From NCBI RefSeq assembly GCF_025642155.1, contig NZ_CP106799.1:62001-126000 (forward strand): a stretch of 64,000 bases of DNA, written 5' to 3'. The notes below the pieces were generated by a model. It was not told the DNA's origin and did not search any database. It saw nothing but the letters and a program-made list of their open reading frames with translations. A program made the translations under genes and the position numbers. Source of the DNA: Streptomyces sp. HUAS 15-9 (GTDB lineage: Bacteria; Actinomycetota; Actinomycetes; Streptomycetales; Streptomycetaceae). Shown in pieces: positions 42,278 through 49,826 of this stretch (the first letter of the stretch is position 1; each line of letters begins with the position of its first letter).

Positions 42278-43128
42278 CCGACACCGACCGGACGCGGCCG
42301 CTGCGGGCGGACGACGCGGTGCTGCTGGTGCCCGGCGAGGACGGCACCGTGGTGATCGGCGCCGAGACGGTCGCCGCGGCGACCGTGGCCGAACCGGCCG
42401 ACGCCGCCTGGCTGGTGCGCGGCTACCCGGACGGGGACGTCGCCCTGGGTCTGCTCGGCGCGCTGGCCTCCGGCGCCCGGGTGCACCTGCCGGACGGCTC
42501 GCTCGCCCAGGCGGTGCCGCACGAGGTGCTGGGCTGGCTGCGGCGGGAGGGCGCCCGGGTGGTGCTGGGCGGCGCCGACGACGCGCTGACCGCGCTGGTC
42601 GCGCTGGCCTGGTCCGAGGGGGCCGAGCTCTGCGTGAGCGGCGGCTGGGCCGAGGGCCGGTTCGTCGTCGAGCAGCTGCCCGGCGGGCCGCCCCGCCCCG
42701 CCCCCGGCTACCGCGCCTACGTCCTCGACGCCCGGCTGCGGCCGGTGGCGCCCGGTGAGACCGGTGCCCTCTACATCGCGGGCGCGGGTGTGGCCCAGGG
42801 CTATGTGGGGGATCCCGCGACGACCGGCGAGCGGTTCCTGCCGGACCCGTTCGGCGGGCCCGACGGCGACACCGCCCGGATGTGGCGGACCGGGCGGGCG
42901 GCGCGGCTGGCGGCCGACGGCATGCTCCGCGTGCTGGACCACACGGCCGAGGACGACCCCTTCGCGGACGACTTCGCCACGTTCGTCGTCCTCGCCGACG
43001 CCGACGGCCACCGGGCACTGTGGCCGGCCGCGGCTCCCGCACCGCAGGGCTGGTACGAGTCGCACCCCGAGGACCTCTACGAGCTGTGCCTCGACCACAT
43101 CAACGAGCGCCTCAACGACCCCTTCTAG
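42274..43128 (+). CDS. Degenerate adenylation-domain piece fused to an MbtH domain
   Basis: 284 aa, GTG start overlapping the previous stop (GTGA). Residues 1-225 continue the adenylation fold of the preceding protein. The phosphate loop is replaced by LLVPGEDGTVVIG, and the Y-x-TGDL motif reads MWRTGRAARLAADGML. The last 57 residues match MbtH proteins (FVVLADADGHRALWPAAAPA, GWYES, LCLDHINERLND), with the usual two Trp residues reduced in number. MbtH normally binds and activates adenylation domains in trans; here it is fused to an inactive one. The pair may serve as a scaffold or be a decayed remnant kept in frame. Confidence 0.75.
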   Translation: MTDTDRTRPLRADDAVLLVPGEDGTVVIGAETVAAATVAEPADAAWLVRGYPDGDVALGLLGALASGARVHLPDGSLAQAVPHEVLGWLRREGARVVLGGADDALTALVALAWSEGAELCVSGGWAEGRFVVEQLPGGPPRPAPGYRAYVLDARLRPVAPGETGALYIAGAGVAQGYVGDPATTGERFLPDPFGGPDGDTARMWRTGRAARLAADGMLRVLDHTAEDDPFADDFATFVVLADADGHRALWPAAAPAPQGWYESHPEDLYELCLDHINERLNDPF

Positions 43129-43652
43129 AAACACCGGGGCGGACCGGCCGACGCCACCGGGCAAGCGGCGAAGTTCCGGTCCGCCCGGGAGCCGGCCGCG
43201 CGGGAGCCGGCCGCCCGAACGGCAACCACCACCGGCGCGAGCCGGTCCCGAGTGCGCCTACGGGCCGGCTGCGCCAAGCCGATGGACAAAGCTGATCCCG
43301 GCGTAAGCGGTCCAGGCCGCTCCGGCGGGTCCTCACCGCCATCGACCAGGCGCGGGCCGAGTACGGTCGGCCGGCCCACAGCACTGTCCGATGCCGCACA
43401 GAGCACCAGCTGCCGGCATGAGAACGAACCTCGGCGTGACGGAACGTCACAGGCACGCTTCCGAGCGGTCGCCGGTTGTGGGGTCTTGAGGAAATTCGGC
43501 GCCGGGTTTTTGTTATCCGGCCGAGGATGCCGGGTCTCCCAAGGTGTGGGCGGCATACGGATGACGCCGCCCACCGAGGACTTCGAGGCGCTGGGACGAC
43601 CACCCGGCTCCCCGAAGCCCGGTTCGCACGTGGGGCCGGACAGCAGCACATG

Positions 43653-43668
43653 TGTCAGGGCCCTGACA
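43653..43668. promoter_or_regulatory. 16-bp palindrome upstream of the secreted protease
   Basis: TGTCAGGG-CCCTGACA is perfect and lies 20 bp before the chosen protease start. The remainder of 43129-43652 contains no gene I can support; a GGGAGCCGGCCGCGC-type direct repeat lies near 43190-43215. Confidence 0.55.
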
Positions 43669-43688
43669 TGAACAGAAAGAGAGCATCC

Positions 43689-44678
43689 ATGAGTCGCGGT
43701 TCGCACCGGTGGAAGACCATGAGCGGCAGGTCGCGCGCGGCGATCGCGCTTGCCTCGGCAGGCGTGATCGGCGCAGTGACCGTCGGCATCTCGTCGGCGA
43801 GCACTCCGACCCCCGATCAGGACACGGCCTCCGCCAAGGCGTCGCAGGCAGCCCGGACCAAAGCTGCGAAGGTGAAGCGGTACTCCATGGGCGCCGTACC
43901 GTCCCACGAGAAGGGGCGCAAGCAGGCACTCGCCATGGACCTCCAGCCCAGGCTGGCAGCCCTCGCACCCACCACCTCGGTCGGCGGCTCCAGCACCACG
44001 GGGACTGTCGCAGCCCTGCCCGCCAGCGTCGATCTGAGCAAGTACGCGGCCAAGCCCGGCAATCAGGGCCAGGTCGGCTCCTGCGCCGCGTGGTCCGTGG
44101 ACTACAGCGCCTACAGCATCCTGGAGCACGAGCAGAACATCACCGGCGGCCCCCAGGCCCCCATGTACACCTACGCCCAGATCGTCAAGGGTCAGGACCA
44201 GGGGACTTCCTTCGCCGACCATCTCGGCATCGCCATGAAGCAAGGCATCGACTCCAAGTCCCATTATTTTCAGGGGGACTTCGACTACTCCACTCAGCCC
44301 ACCGCGAGCGAGATACGCAATGCCCGGAAGTGGAAGCTGTCCGGCTACACGCCGCTGCACACCGGTAGCAGGATCAAGGACGAGGTGAAAGCGGCCCTGG
44401 CCAAGGGCGAGCCCGTCGTCATCGCGATCGACGTGCACGACAGCTTCTTCGACGTCACCCCGCGGCAAGCCGCTTCCTACACCTACTACCCCACGGCAGA
44501 CGATCCGTTGGCAGGCGGCCACGGGATCACCATCGTCGGCTACAACAGCAAGGGCGTGAGGATCGAGAACTCCTGGGGGGCCAACTGGGGCGACCACGGA
44601 TTCATCAATGTCTCCTGGAAGTTCCTGGCCGACGAGGCCTGGGAGGCCAACGCGGTCGGCAAGCTCATCAAGCGCTGA
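43689..44678 (+). CDS. Secreted papain-like (C1) cysteine protease
   Basis: 329 aa from the second ATG, with AGAAAGAGAG before it; an ATG seven codons earlier is possible. Signal peptide at about 14-38 (SRAAIALASAGVIGAVTVGI). A pro-region to about 110 precedes the mature enzyme. The catalytic Cys is in NQGQVGSCAAWSVDYSAYS (Cys132; the Gln of the oxyanion hole is QGQ/QVG). His is in GGHGITIVGYN and Asn in IENSWGANWGDHG. It is exported and could process extracellular peptides, perhaps the IGWP-repeat protein; that link is inferred from position only. Confidence 0.9.
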   Translation: MSRGSHRWKTMSGRSRAAIALASAGVIGAVTVGISSASTPTPDQDTASAKASQAARTKAAKVKRYSMGAVPSHEKGRKQALAMDLQPRLAALAPTTSVGGSSTTGTVAALPASVDLSKYAAKPGNQGQVGSCAAWSVDYSAYSILEHEQNITGGPQAPMYTYAQIVKGQDQGTSFADHLGIAMKQGIDSKSHYFQGDFDYSTQPTASEIRNARKWKLSGYTPLHTGSRIKDEVKAALAKGEPVVIAIDVHDSFFDVTPRQAASYTYYPTADDPLAGGHGITIVGYNSKGVRIENSWGANWGDHGFINVSWKFLADEAWEANAVGKLIKR

Positions 44679-44993
44679 GCTCCGATGAGCTCTGCAAGAC
44701 CTACCGGCCTTGAGCCCCATCAGTCGATCGTGAGGTAACCCGCCACGATCCCGGGACGGCCCCGGCACCGCGCCCCCGAGGCATGGTGGCCGGGGTTCCC
44801 CTCAAGGCGGCGTCCCCAACGTGGGACTTGCCTTCTTGTGGAGAAGCCGGTTGGGCATTGTCGGCCTTCAAGACCACAACCGAGTCTTGGAGGCCGACGT
44901 CGCATCGGGCCCGAAGCCGGCCCCGGCGTCCCCCTGCCGCCGGGGCGGCCGTGCCCCAGCCGCCGGCACAGTAGGCCGGATTCCGGCGGCCGC
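44679..44993. other. Convergent intergenic region
   Basis: 315 bp between the protease and the cysteine-rich gene. I see no strong hairpin or convincing small gene. Confidence 0.4.
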
Positions 44994-45395
44994 TCAGGCG
45001 GTGCGCGTGAACTCCGCGTCGATCCGGGCCCGCGTGGTGGCCGGGTCGGCGACCAGGGTGGCCAGTTCCTCGTCGGTGTGGTGGCGGGTGGCGATGGCCG
45101 GGCAGCGGCGGCAGGCCGAGACACCCGCCTGGGCCCACCACTTGCAGTCGGCCCGCAGATGGCACTGCGGGACCGGGCCGAAGGCCTCGGCCGGGTAGGC
45201 GGCCACGACGCGTTCGATCAAGGTGCAGTCGGTGCCGCGCCGGTTGACGCACTCGGCGACGCAGTGCGAGGCGAACCGCAGGACGCGCCGCGGTTCGATG
45301 TCCGGCGGCACCAGCGGCAGGACCTCGGCGGCCGGAACCGGTTCGGCCAGGTAGCTCACCCGGCCGTCGGTGCCGGCGCGCACGCCGAGGACCAC
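44994..45395 (-). CDS. Small cysteine-rich protein, unknown
   Basis: 133 aa from GTG 45395. Eight cysteines are spaced as SHCVAECVNRRGTDC, QCHLRADCKWW and SACRRCPAI, suggesting a metal or iron-sulfur site. Protein-like sequence continues upstream in the same frame (RTAWCPSGAAYAPES), and a good GTG with GGGGGCG (45492, starting VTGDVAPDAG) lies in the adjacent frame, so one extra base near 45455 may have split a 165-aa protein. It follows a small secreted-peptide gene and the XRE/TPR regulator on the same strand. No family recognised. Confidence 0.65.
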   Translation of the reverse strand: MVLGVRAGTDGRVSYLAEPVPAAEVLPLVPPDIEPRRVLRFASHCVAECVNRRGTDCTLIERVVAAYPAEAFGPVPQCHLRADCKWWAQAGVSACRRCPAIATRHHTDEELATLVADPATTRARIDAEFTRTA

Positions 45396-45505
45396 CGACT
45401 CGGGGGCGTACGCGGCACCGCTCGGGCACCACGCGGTCCGCGCCCCGCCGGAGCCCGCCGTCGCCGGCGTCCGGCGCGACGTCGCCGGTCACGCCCGTCG
45501 CCCCC

Positions 45506-45739
45506 TCAGCACGCCGGCTCGTTGGGGTCGATCCCCACTCCCCTGCCCCGGGGGAACAGTGGCGCGTCGCTGCCCGCACGCTCCAGGGCGACCGCCCGTC
45601 GCAGGCTGTGCGCCAACTGCTCCCGGGTCGTGATGCGCCGGACCGCGATCCGGTCGGCGGTGGTCTCGGCGCCGGCCGCGACGACGCCGGTGGCCGGGGC
45701 CGCCACCGCGATGCCCGCTGCCGTACGGGAGTGCCTCAT
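45506..45739 (-). CDS. Small secreted peptide downstream of an XRE/TPR regulator
   Basis: 77 aa. The ATG overlaps the regulator stop (ATGA). The first 28 residues look like an export signal (MRHSRTAAGIAVAAPATGVV, then AAGAETTA). The mature part is basic and ends PRGRGVGIDPNEPAC with a lone C-terminal Cys. A short exported peptide encoded directly after an HTH-TPR regulator recalls peptide/receptor pairs of RRNPP type in Firmicutes. This is a structural analogy; no such role is shown here. Confidence 0.65.
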   Translation of the reverse strand: MRHSRTAAGIAVAAPATGVVAAGAETTADRIAVRRITTREQLAHSLRRAVALERAGSDAPLFPRGRGVGIDPNEPAC

Positions 45740-47022
45740 GCGCGTCCCTCCGTCTGCGTGGGTACGGGGCCCCCGAGCATGGCCCCGGACGCCGCAGACG
45801 GAGTCGAGCCTCGCTGGACCTGGGACTGAGCCAGGGCCTCGGCGAGGATGCGCCAGATCTCGGCGGCGAGGTCGATGTTGGCGTCGGCCTGCGCCTGTTC
45901 GGCCAGCGCCCGCAGCCCCTGGACGCCGCCCTCGTCGCCGGACAGGATGCGCAGCTGGTGCCGCAGGATGTCGAGCCGGACCCGGTCCCGGTAGGTCATC
46001 CGCGGCTCTTCCAGGGCGAGTTCGCCGAGCAGGACGCGGGCGTCGTCGTACCGCGCGGTCAGGAACGCGAGGTCGGCCTTGAGCGCGGTCAGCTCCTGGC
46101 GCAGACCGGGCGTGCCGACGAAGGCGAGCGCCGACTCGGCGGACGTGACGCAGCGCTGGGCGGCCTCGGGGTCCGCGGGGACCTTCTGCAGGTGCAGCCG
46201 GCCGGCGGCAAGCCGGAGCCGCAGCCACAGCACCAGGTCGTCGGTGCTGCTGAACCGCTCCAGGGCCTGCTCGAGGTAGGCCTGCGCGGCGGGATAGTCG
46301 CCCTGCCGGACGCGGACGGCGGCCGTGGTCCACATCGCCTCCGCCCACAGGGTGTCCGAGCGGCCCTCGACCAGCGCGGTCAGTTCGTCGGCGTGCGCCC
46401 GGGCGTCCGGCATGCGGCCGGCCTCGGCCGCCACGGACACCAGGGCGAGCAGGACGGCGGAGCGGTCCTCCACGCCCAGGTCGGAGTCCCGGGCGAGGTG
46501 GTGGGCGGTGATGCAGGCGTCGAGGGCGGCGGGGATCTCGCCCAGGGAGCGCAGACAGCGGGCGAGCCGGGTCAGTCCGCGCACCCGCAGCTCGGCGAGC
46601 CCCACCTCGTCGCCGAGCCGGACCAGGTCCTCCAGGTACTCCCGCTCCCCCTCGTGGTCGCCCTGCACCCGCCGTTGCTGGGCCAGTTGCCACAGTGCCT
46701 GCCAGCGCAGTACGGGCGTCTCGTGGCCCTCGGCGGCCAGGGCCTCGCGCAGGGTCTCCAGGGCGTCGCCGGATCCGGTGGAGGCGGCAAGGGTCAGCGC
46801 GTGCGCCAGGGAACCGCCCGCGGGCTCCTCGAAGTCGGCCGGTTCCAGGCCGAGTCGTTCGGCGAGGTAGGCGACGGCGCGCTCGGTGGGCTGGCGGGCG
46901 CCCGACTCCAGCCGCGAGAGATAGCCCGTGGACATGCCGTCGCCGGCGAGCCCGGTCTGGGAGAGTCCCTGGGCCATGCGCAGCTTCCTCAGACGGCGGC
47001 CGAACGCGGGCTGTCGGAGCAT
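45736..47022 (-). CDS. XRE-family regulator with TPR domain
   Basis: 428 aa. Helix-turn-helix at about 8-62: FGRRLRKLRMAQGLSQTGLA, GMSTGYLSRLESGARQPT. The rest is TPR-type helical repeats (EREYLEDLVRLGDEVGLAEL, YPAAQAYLEQALERFSS, ARYDDARVLLGELALEEP), a fold often used to bind peptides. GAGGG precedes the ATG. It heads a leftward set with a small secreted peptide and the Cys-rich protein. A degenerate TTGGCAA-N4-TTGCCAA copy lies about 95 bp upstream, so it is the best candidate for the factor that reads this palindrome. Confidence 0.9.
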   Translation of the reverse strand: MLRQPAFGRRLRKLRMAQGLSQTGLAGDGMSTGYLSRLESGARQPTERAVAYLAERLGLEPADFEEPAGGSLAHALTLAASTGSGDALETLREALAAEGHETPVLRWQALWQLAQQRRVQGDHEGEREYLEDLVRLGDEVGLAELRVRGLTRLARCLRSLGEIPAALDACITAHHLARDSDLGVEDRSAVLLALVSVAAEAGRMPDARAHADELTALVEGRSDTLWAEAMWTTAAVRVRQGDYPAAQAYLEQALERFSSTDDLVLWLRLRLAAGRLHLQKVPADPEAAQRCVTSAESALAFVGTPGLRQELTALKADLAFLTARYDDARVLLGELALEEPRMTYRDRVRLDILRHQLRILSGDEGGVQGLRALAEQAQADANIDLAAEIWRILAEALAQSQVQRGSTPSAASGAMLGGPVPTQTEGRA

Positions 47023-47115
47023 GTGACCATTCCCTCGGTGGACACGCGGACGACGGCGGCCGCGGACGGATGGGGCAAGGGCGGGAACGTCAACGGTAGG
47101 GGCCCTGGCAACAGC

Positions 47116-47133
47116 CGGGCAAACCCTTGCCAC
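47116..47133. promoter_or_regulatory. Degenerate copy of the TTGGCAA-N4-TTGCCAA operator
   Basis: CGGGCAA-ACCC-TTGCCAC keeps the spacing and 11 of 14 arm positions. A CTGGCAA half-site is at 47105-47111. The 394-bp region 47023-47416 separates the XRE/TPR gene from the rightward DIGWP peptide gene and could serve both. Confidence 0.5.
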
Positions 47134-47184
47134 GGTCCGTGCCCTGCGTCTCTTGCGTTTCTCACGCCCGTCTCGCGCGGCTCT

Positions 47185-47228
47185 CGTACGGCTCTCTTGC
47201 GGACCTCGTACGGCTCTCTTGCGGACCT
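47185..47228. repeat. Two tandem copies of a 22-bp repeat
   Basis: A unit beginning CGTACGGCTCTCTTGCGG is repeated with period 22 in the divergent region. Confidence 0.8.
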
Positions 47229-47342
47229 CCGGCGACTCTCGATCCGGTCCGGGCAGGATGTCGAGCAGCACGGCCGTGTCCTGGTCGTTCGTGCCTGGAC
47301 CGTGCCACCACCGTCCCCGTCGTCCCGGCAGCCCCGCCCATC

Positions 47343-47400
47343 GTCCTCGTCGTCCTCGTCGTCCTCGTCGTCCTCGTCGTCCTCGTCGTCCTCGTCGTCC
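47343..47400. repeat. Six tandem copies of the 9-mer GTCCTCGTC
   Basis: Six exact units and a partial seventh end five bases before the ribosome site of the DIGWP peptide gene. It is slippage-prone and may alter spacing between promoter and gene. Confidence 0.9.
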
Positions 47401-47416
47401 CGTCCAGGAGTGGCCC

Positions 47417-47551
47417 ATGAAGCCTGAGGTTGCGCGTGACGGCGACATCGGGTGGCCCACGCTGAACGGTGGCAACGCGCACACGGCCAGGAGGGTCCGG
47501 GGGGAGCCGTACGGTCAGACCGGGCGCCGTACCCCGGTCTCGAAGGCGTAG
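47417..47551 (+). CDS. 44-aa peptide containing DIGWP
   Basis: CAGGAG stands six bases before the ATG. The peptide begins MKPEVARDGDIGWPTLNGGN and has a basic second half ending RRTPVSKA. The IGWP element is the same as that repeated 13 times in the secreted protein at 26644-27354. It has no export signal. Its last 37 bases overlap the end of the convergent LuxR gene. It could be a single-copy precursor, a reader or decoy of the same signal, or a leader peptide. The good ribosome site and shared motif are the main support. Confidence 0.65.
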   Translation: MKPEVARDGDIGWPTLNGGNAHTARRVRGEPYGQTGRRTPVSKA

Positions 47552-48228
47552 ATGGCCGCGTGCACACGATTGGGCAGCCGCAGTTTGTGCAGCATGTTCT
47601 GCACATGGGACTTGACCGTGTGCTCGGAGAGGGTGAGCGACCGGGCGATCTCGCCGTTGGACAGTCCGCGGGCCAGCAGTTCGAGCACCTCGCACTCGCG
47701 CTGGGTCAGCTCCTCGGGGCTGATGCTGGAGACGCGGGCGCGGGGGCGCGAGCGGCCTCCCTCCGCGGGGACCAGGGTGTAGCCGGCCGCGGCCAGCACG
47801 ACCGCGGCGGCGAGCTGACGCGACGTCGTCGTGCCGGGCAGGTGTCCGTGCACCGGGCCGCGGTCCTCGTCCTCGCCGCCGACGACGAGCACCGGCAGTC
47901 CGTCCGGCGCGTCCTGCGCGAGCCGGGCCCGCTGTTCGACGGTCAGCGGGCCGTGTACGACGAGGACCTGCGGGCGCAGTGAGCGCAGCGTGAGGCCCAG
48001 CTGGGGTCCGGGCGCGCTCTCACCGGTGACGGTGATGCCGGGGTGTCCCTCCAGCAGGGTGCGGATGCCGGTGCGGGCCAGCGGGTCGGCGCCCACGATG
48101 TGCACCCGTACCGGGCGTGCCGCCTCGACGGCGGGGGCGGGGGCCGGTCCCGGTTCCTGGGGTACCGGAAGCGGGGCGGGCTCACCGAGCGGGGGCAGGA
48201 CGTGCAAAGTGGCGTGCCGTTCGTCCAT
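47515..48228 (-). CDS. LuxR/NarL-type regulator with atypical receiver
   Basis: 237 aa from the ATG after GGAGG. Residues 50-150 resemble a response-regulator receiver (VRVHIVGADPLARTGIRTLLEGH, VLVVHGPL), but the phospho-acceptor Asp is not where expected (LVVHG), so phosphorylation is doubtful. The C-terminal LuxR helix-turn-helix is intact: LTQRECEVLELLARGLSNGEIARSLTLSEHTVKSHVQN. It stands upstream of, and in the same direction as, the XRE/TPR set but beyond the rightward DIGWP gene. Confidence 0.9.
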   Translation of the reverse strand: MDERHATLHVLPPLGEPAPLPVPQEPGPAPAPAVEAARPVRVHIVGADPLARTGIRTLLEGHPGITVTGESAPGPQLGLTLRSLRPQVLVVHGPLTVEQRARLAQDAPDGLPVLVVGGEDEDRGPVHGHLPGTTTSRQLAAAVVLAAAGYTLVPAEGGRSRPRARVSSISPEELTQRECEVLELLARGLSNGEIARSLTLSEHTVKSHVQNMLHKLRLPNRVHAAIYAFETGVRRPV

Positions 48229-48314
48229 GGCTGCCTCCTCCCCCAGGGCATGCGTCACGGTAGACGCGTGACAGGGGTACGTCCCATCCGCTCAAGTGGG
48301 TTCCGATCCGGCCC

Positions 48315-48364
48315 CGATCGCGTCTCGCGTGTGGCCTGTCGATCGCGTCTCGTGTGTGTCCTGC
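48315..48364. repeat. Two tandem copies of a 25-bp repeat
   Basis: Units beginning CGATCGCGTCTCG recur with period 25 in the divergent gap between the LuxR and DUF2871 genes. Confidence 0.7.
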
Positions 48365-48520
48365 CGAACGGGTCCGCCGGACCGCCGGACCGCTACAGGA
48401 TCGATCGAGAACCGCATGACGGGTGGTGGAAGTGGTTCACGTGGTTGGCCGATGGGCAGTCACCGGATGCTTGAATGACGGCAGTCGGCACGCCTTACGA
48501 CCCAAGGAGCGAGCGCCGCG

Positions 48521-48973
48521 ATGCGGAAGTCGTACTACGCAGCACACGTCTACATGATCGTGGGAGTGATTTCCGGGCTGTTCTACCGGGAATTCACCAA
48601 GGCCAACGACTTCACCGGGGACACCCAGCTGGCCGTGGTGCACACCCACCTGCTCGCGCTCGGCATGTTGGGGTTCATGATCATCCTGGCCCTGGACAAG
48701 CAGTTCCAGCTGTCCGGGACGCGGTTGTTCAACGCCTTCTTCTGGTTCTACAACGTGGGCATCGCCATCACCACGATCATGATGACCGTGCACGGGTGCC
48801 TGACCGTGCTCGGCGACCACGTTCCGGAGGCCGTGCCGCTGACCGCGGGGCTCGGGCACATCCTACTCACCGTCGGGCTGGTCCTGCTGTTCGTGCTGCT
48901 GGGCAAGCGGCTGAACGAGTCGGTGGCGAAGCCGCCGTCCGAGGAGCCCGAGCCGACCAAGACCTCGGTCTGA
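48521..48973 (+). CDS. DUF2871 membrane protein
   Basis: 150 aa with four hydrophobic helices: YYAAHVYMIVGVISGLFYRE, VVHTHLLALGMLGFMIILAL, FNAFFWFYNVGIAITTIMMT and LGHILLTVGLVLLFVLLG. Several membrane-facing histidines (AAHVYM, VVHTHLLALG, VHGCL, LGHILL) are conserved features of this family and could bind heme or metal. GGAG lies upstream. It is divergent/convergent with a TetR gene that commonly accompanies DUF2871 genes; function unknown. Confidence 0.87.
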   Translation: MRKSYYAAHVYMIVGVISGLFYREFTKANDFTGDTQLAVVHTHLLALGMLGFMIILALDKQFQLSGTRLFNAFFWFYNVGIAITTIMMTVHGCLTVLGDHVPEAVPLTAGLGHILLTVGLVLLFVLLGKRLNESVAKPPSEEPEPTKTSV

Positions 48974-49070
48974 CAAGACCTCGGTCTGAGACGAAGGGCT
49001 TTACCCGCCGTTCGGCTCTGAACGGACCTGCACGGCCACCGACTTCAGGCGAGCTGCCCGCCCGTCGAGT

Positions 49071-49664
49071 TCAGGCGAATTGCGTGGCGGGCCCGGTCAG
49101 CACCTCGGCCAGGACTGCCATCCGCTCGGGCGTGGCCTCCGGGCCGAGCCGGCCGCCGTGGGTGAGCGTGGCCAGGCCGTGCCAGGCGCTCCAGACGACC
49201 TCCGCCAGGACGCGGGGGTCGCGGTCGCCCGCGAGGGGCCGGACCGCCTCCTCGATCTCGCCCAGGACCTCCAGCAGCGGCTGCGGGGTCGGTTCGCCGC
49301 CCGGGGGTGCGGTGCCCGCCTCGAGCACCAGCATGGCCTGGTAGAGGACCGGTCCCCGGGCGGCGAAGTCGGCGTAGGCGCGGGCGACCGCGCGCAGCGC
49401 CCCGTGCGGGTCGGCCACGCCGAGGCGGGCGGCGCGCAGTGCCGCGGCGAGTTCGGCGAGCCCTTCTTGCGCCACCGCGTAAATGATGGCGTCCTTGTTC
49501 TTGAAGTGCTGGTAGAGCACGGGCTGGCTGTATTCGATGCGGTCCGCGAGGCGCCGTGTGGTGACGTTGTCCCAGCCCTCCGTCTCGGCCATCTCGCGAG
49601 CCGTGGCGAGGATGAGCCGGTGCCGTTGGGCCTGCTCGCGAAGGCGGCGCTCTCGGGGGGTCAT
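49071..49664 (-). CDS. TetR-family regulator
   Basis: 197 aa. DNA-binding domain: HRLILATAREMAETEGWDNVTTRRLADRIEYSQPVLYQHFKNKDAIIYA, then a WHG-type C-terminal domain (VVWSAWHGLATLTHGGRL). It converges on the DUF2871 gene, which it probably controls with its own transcription from the other side; no clean palindrome was found near its start. Confidence 0.92.
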   Translation of the reverse strand: MTPRERRLREQAQRHRLILATAREMAETEGWDNVTTRRLADRIEYSQPVLYQHFKNKDAIIYAVAQEGLAELAAALRAARLGVADPHGALRAVARAYADFAARGPVLYQAMLVLEAGTAPPGGEPTPQPLLEVLGEIEEAVRPLAGDRDPRVLAEVVWSAWHGLATLTHGGRLGPEATPERMAVLAEVLTGPATQFA

Positions 49665-49826
49665 GACCCCACGTTAGCATTTCGGTGAAATTCTAGCTAG
49701 CGATGATAGGGTCCCTGCTTTTGGCAAGTTCCGTGCGTTCGGCGGGCTTTCTGCACGGATGCTCGAGCGGTCTTCGAGGTGCGGTCGGCACGATCGCGGC
49801 AAGACCGCCACAGAGAGGGCCATCCG

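Noticed and set aside
47153..47416. An N-terminal extension of the DIGWP peptide through the 9-mer repeat
   Set aside because: It would add an Arg/Pro cycle coded by the repeat; CAGGAG six bases before ATG 47417 favours the short form.
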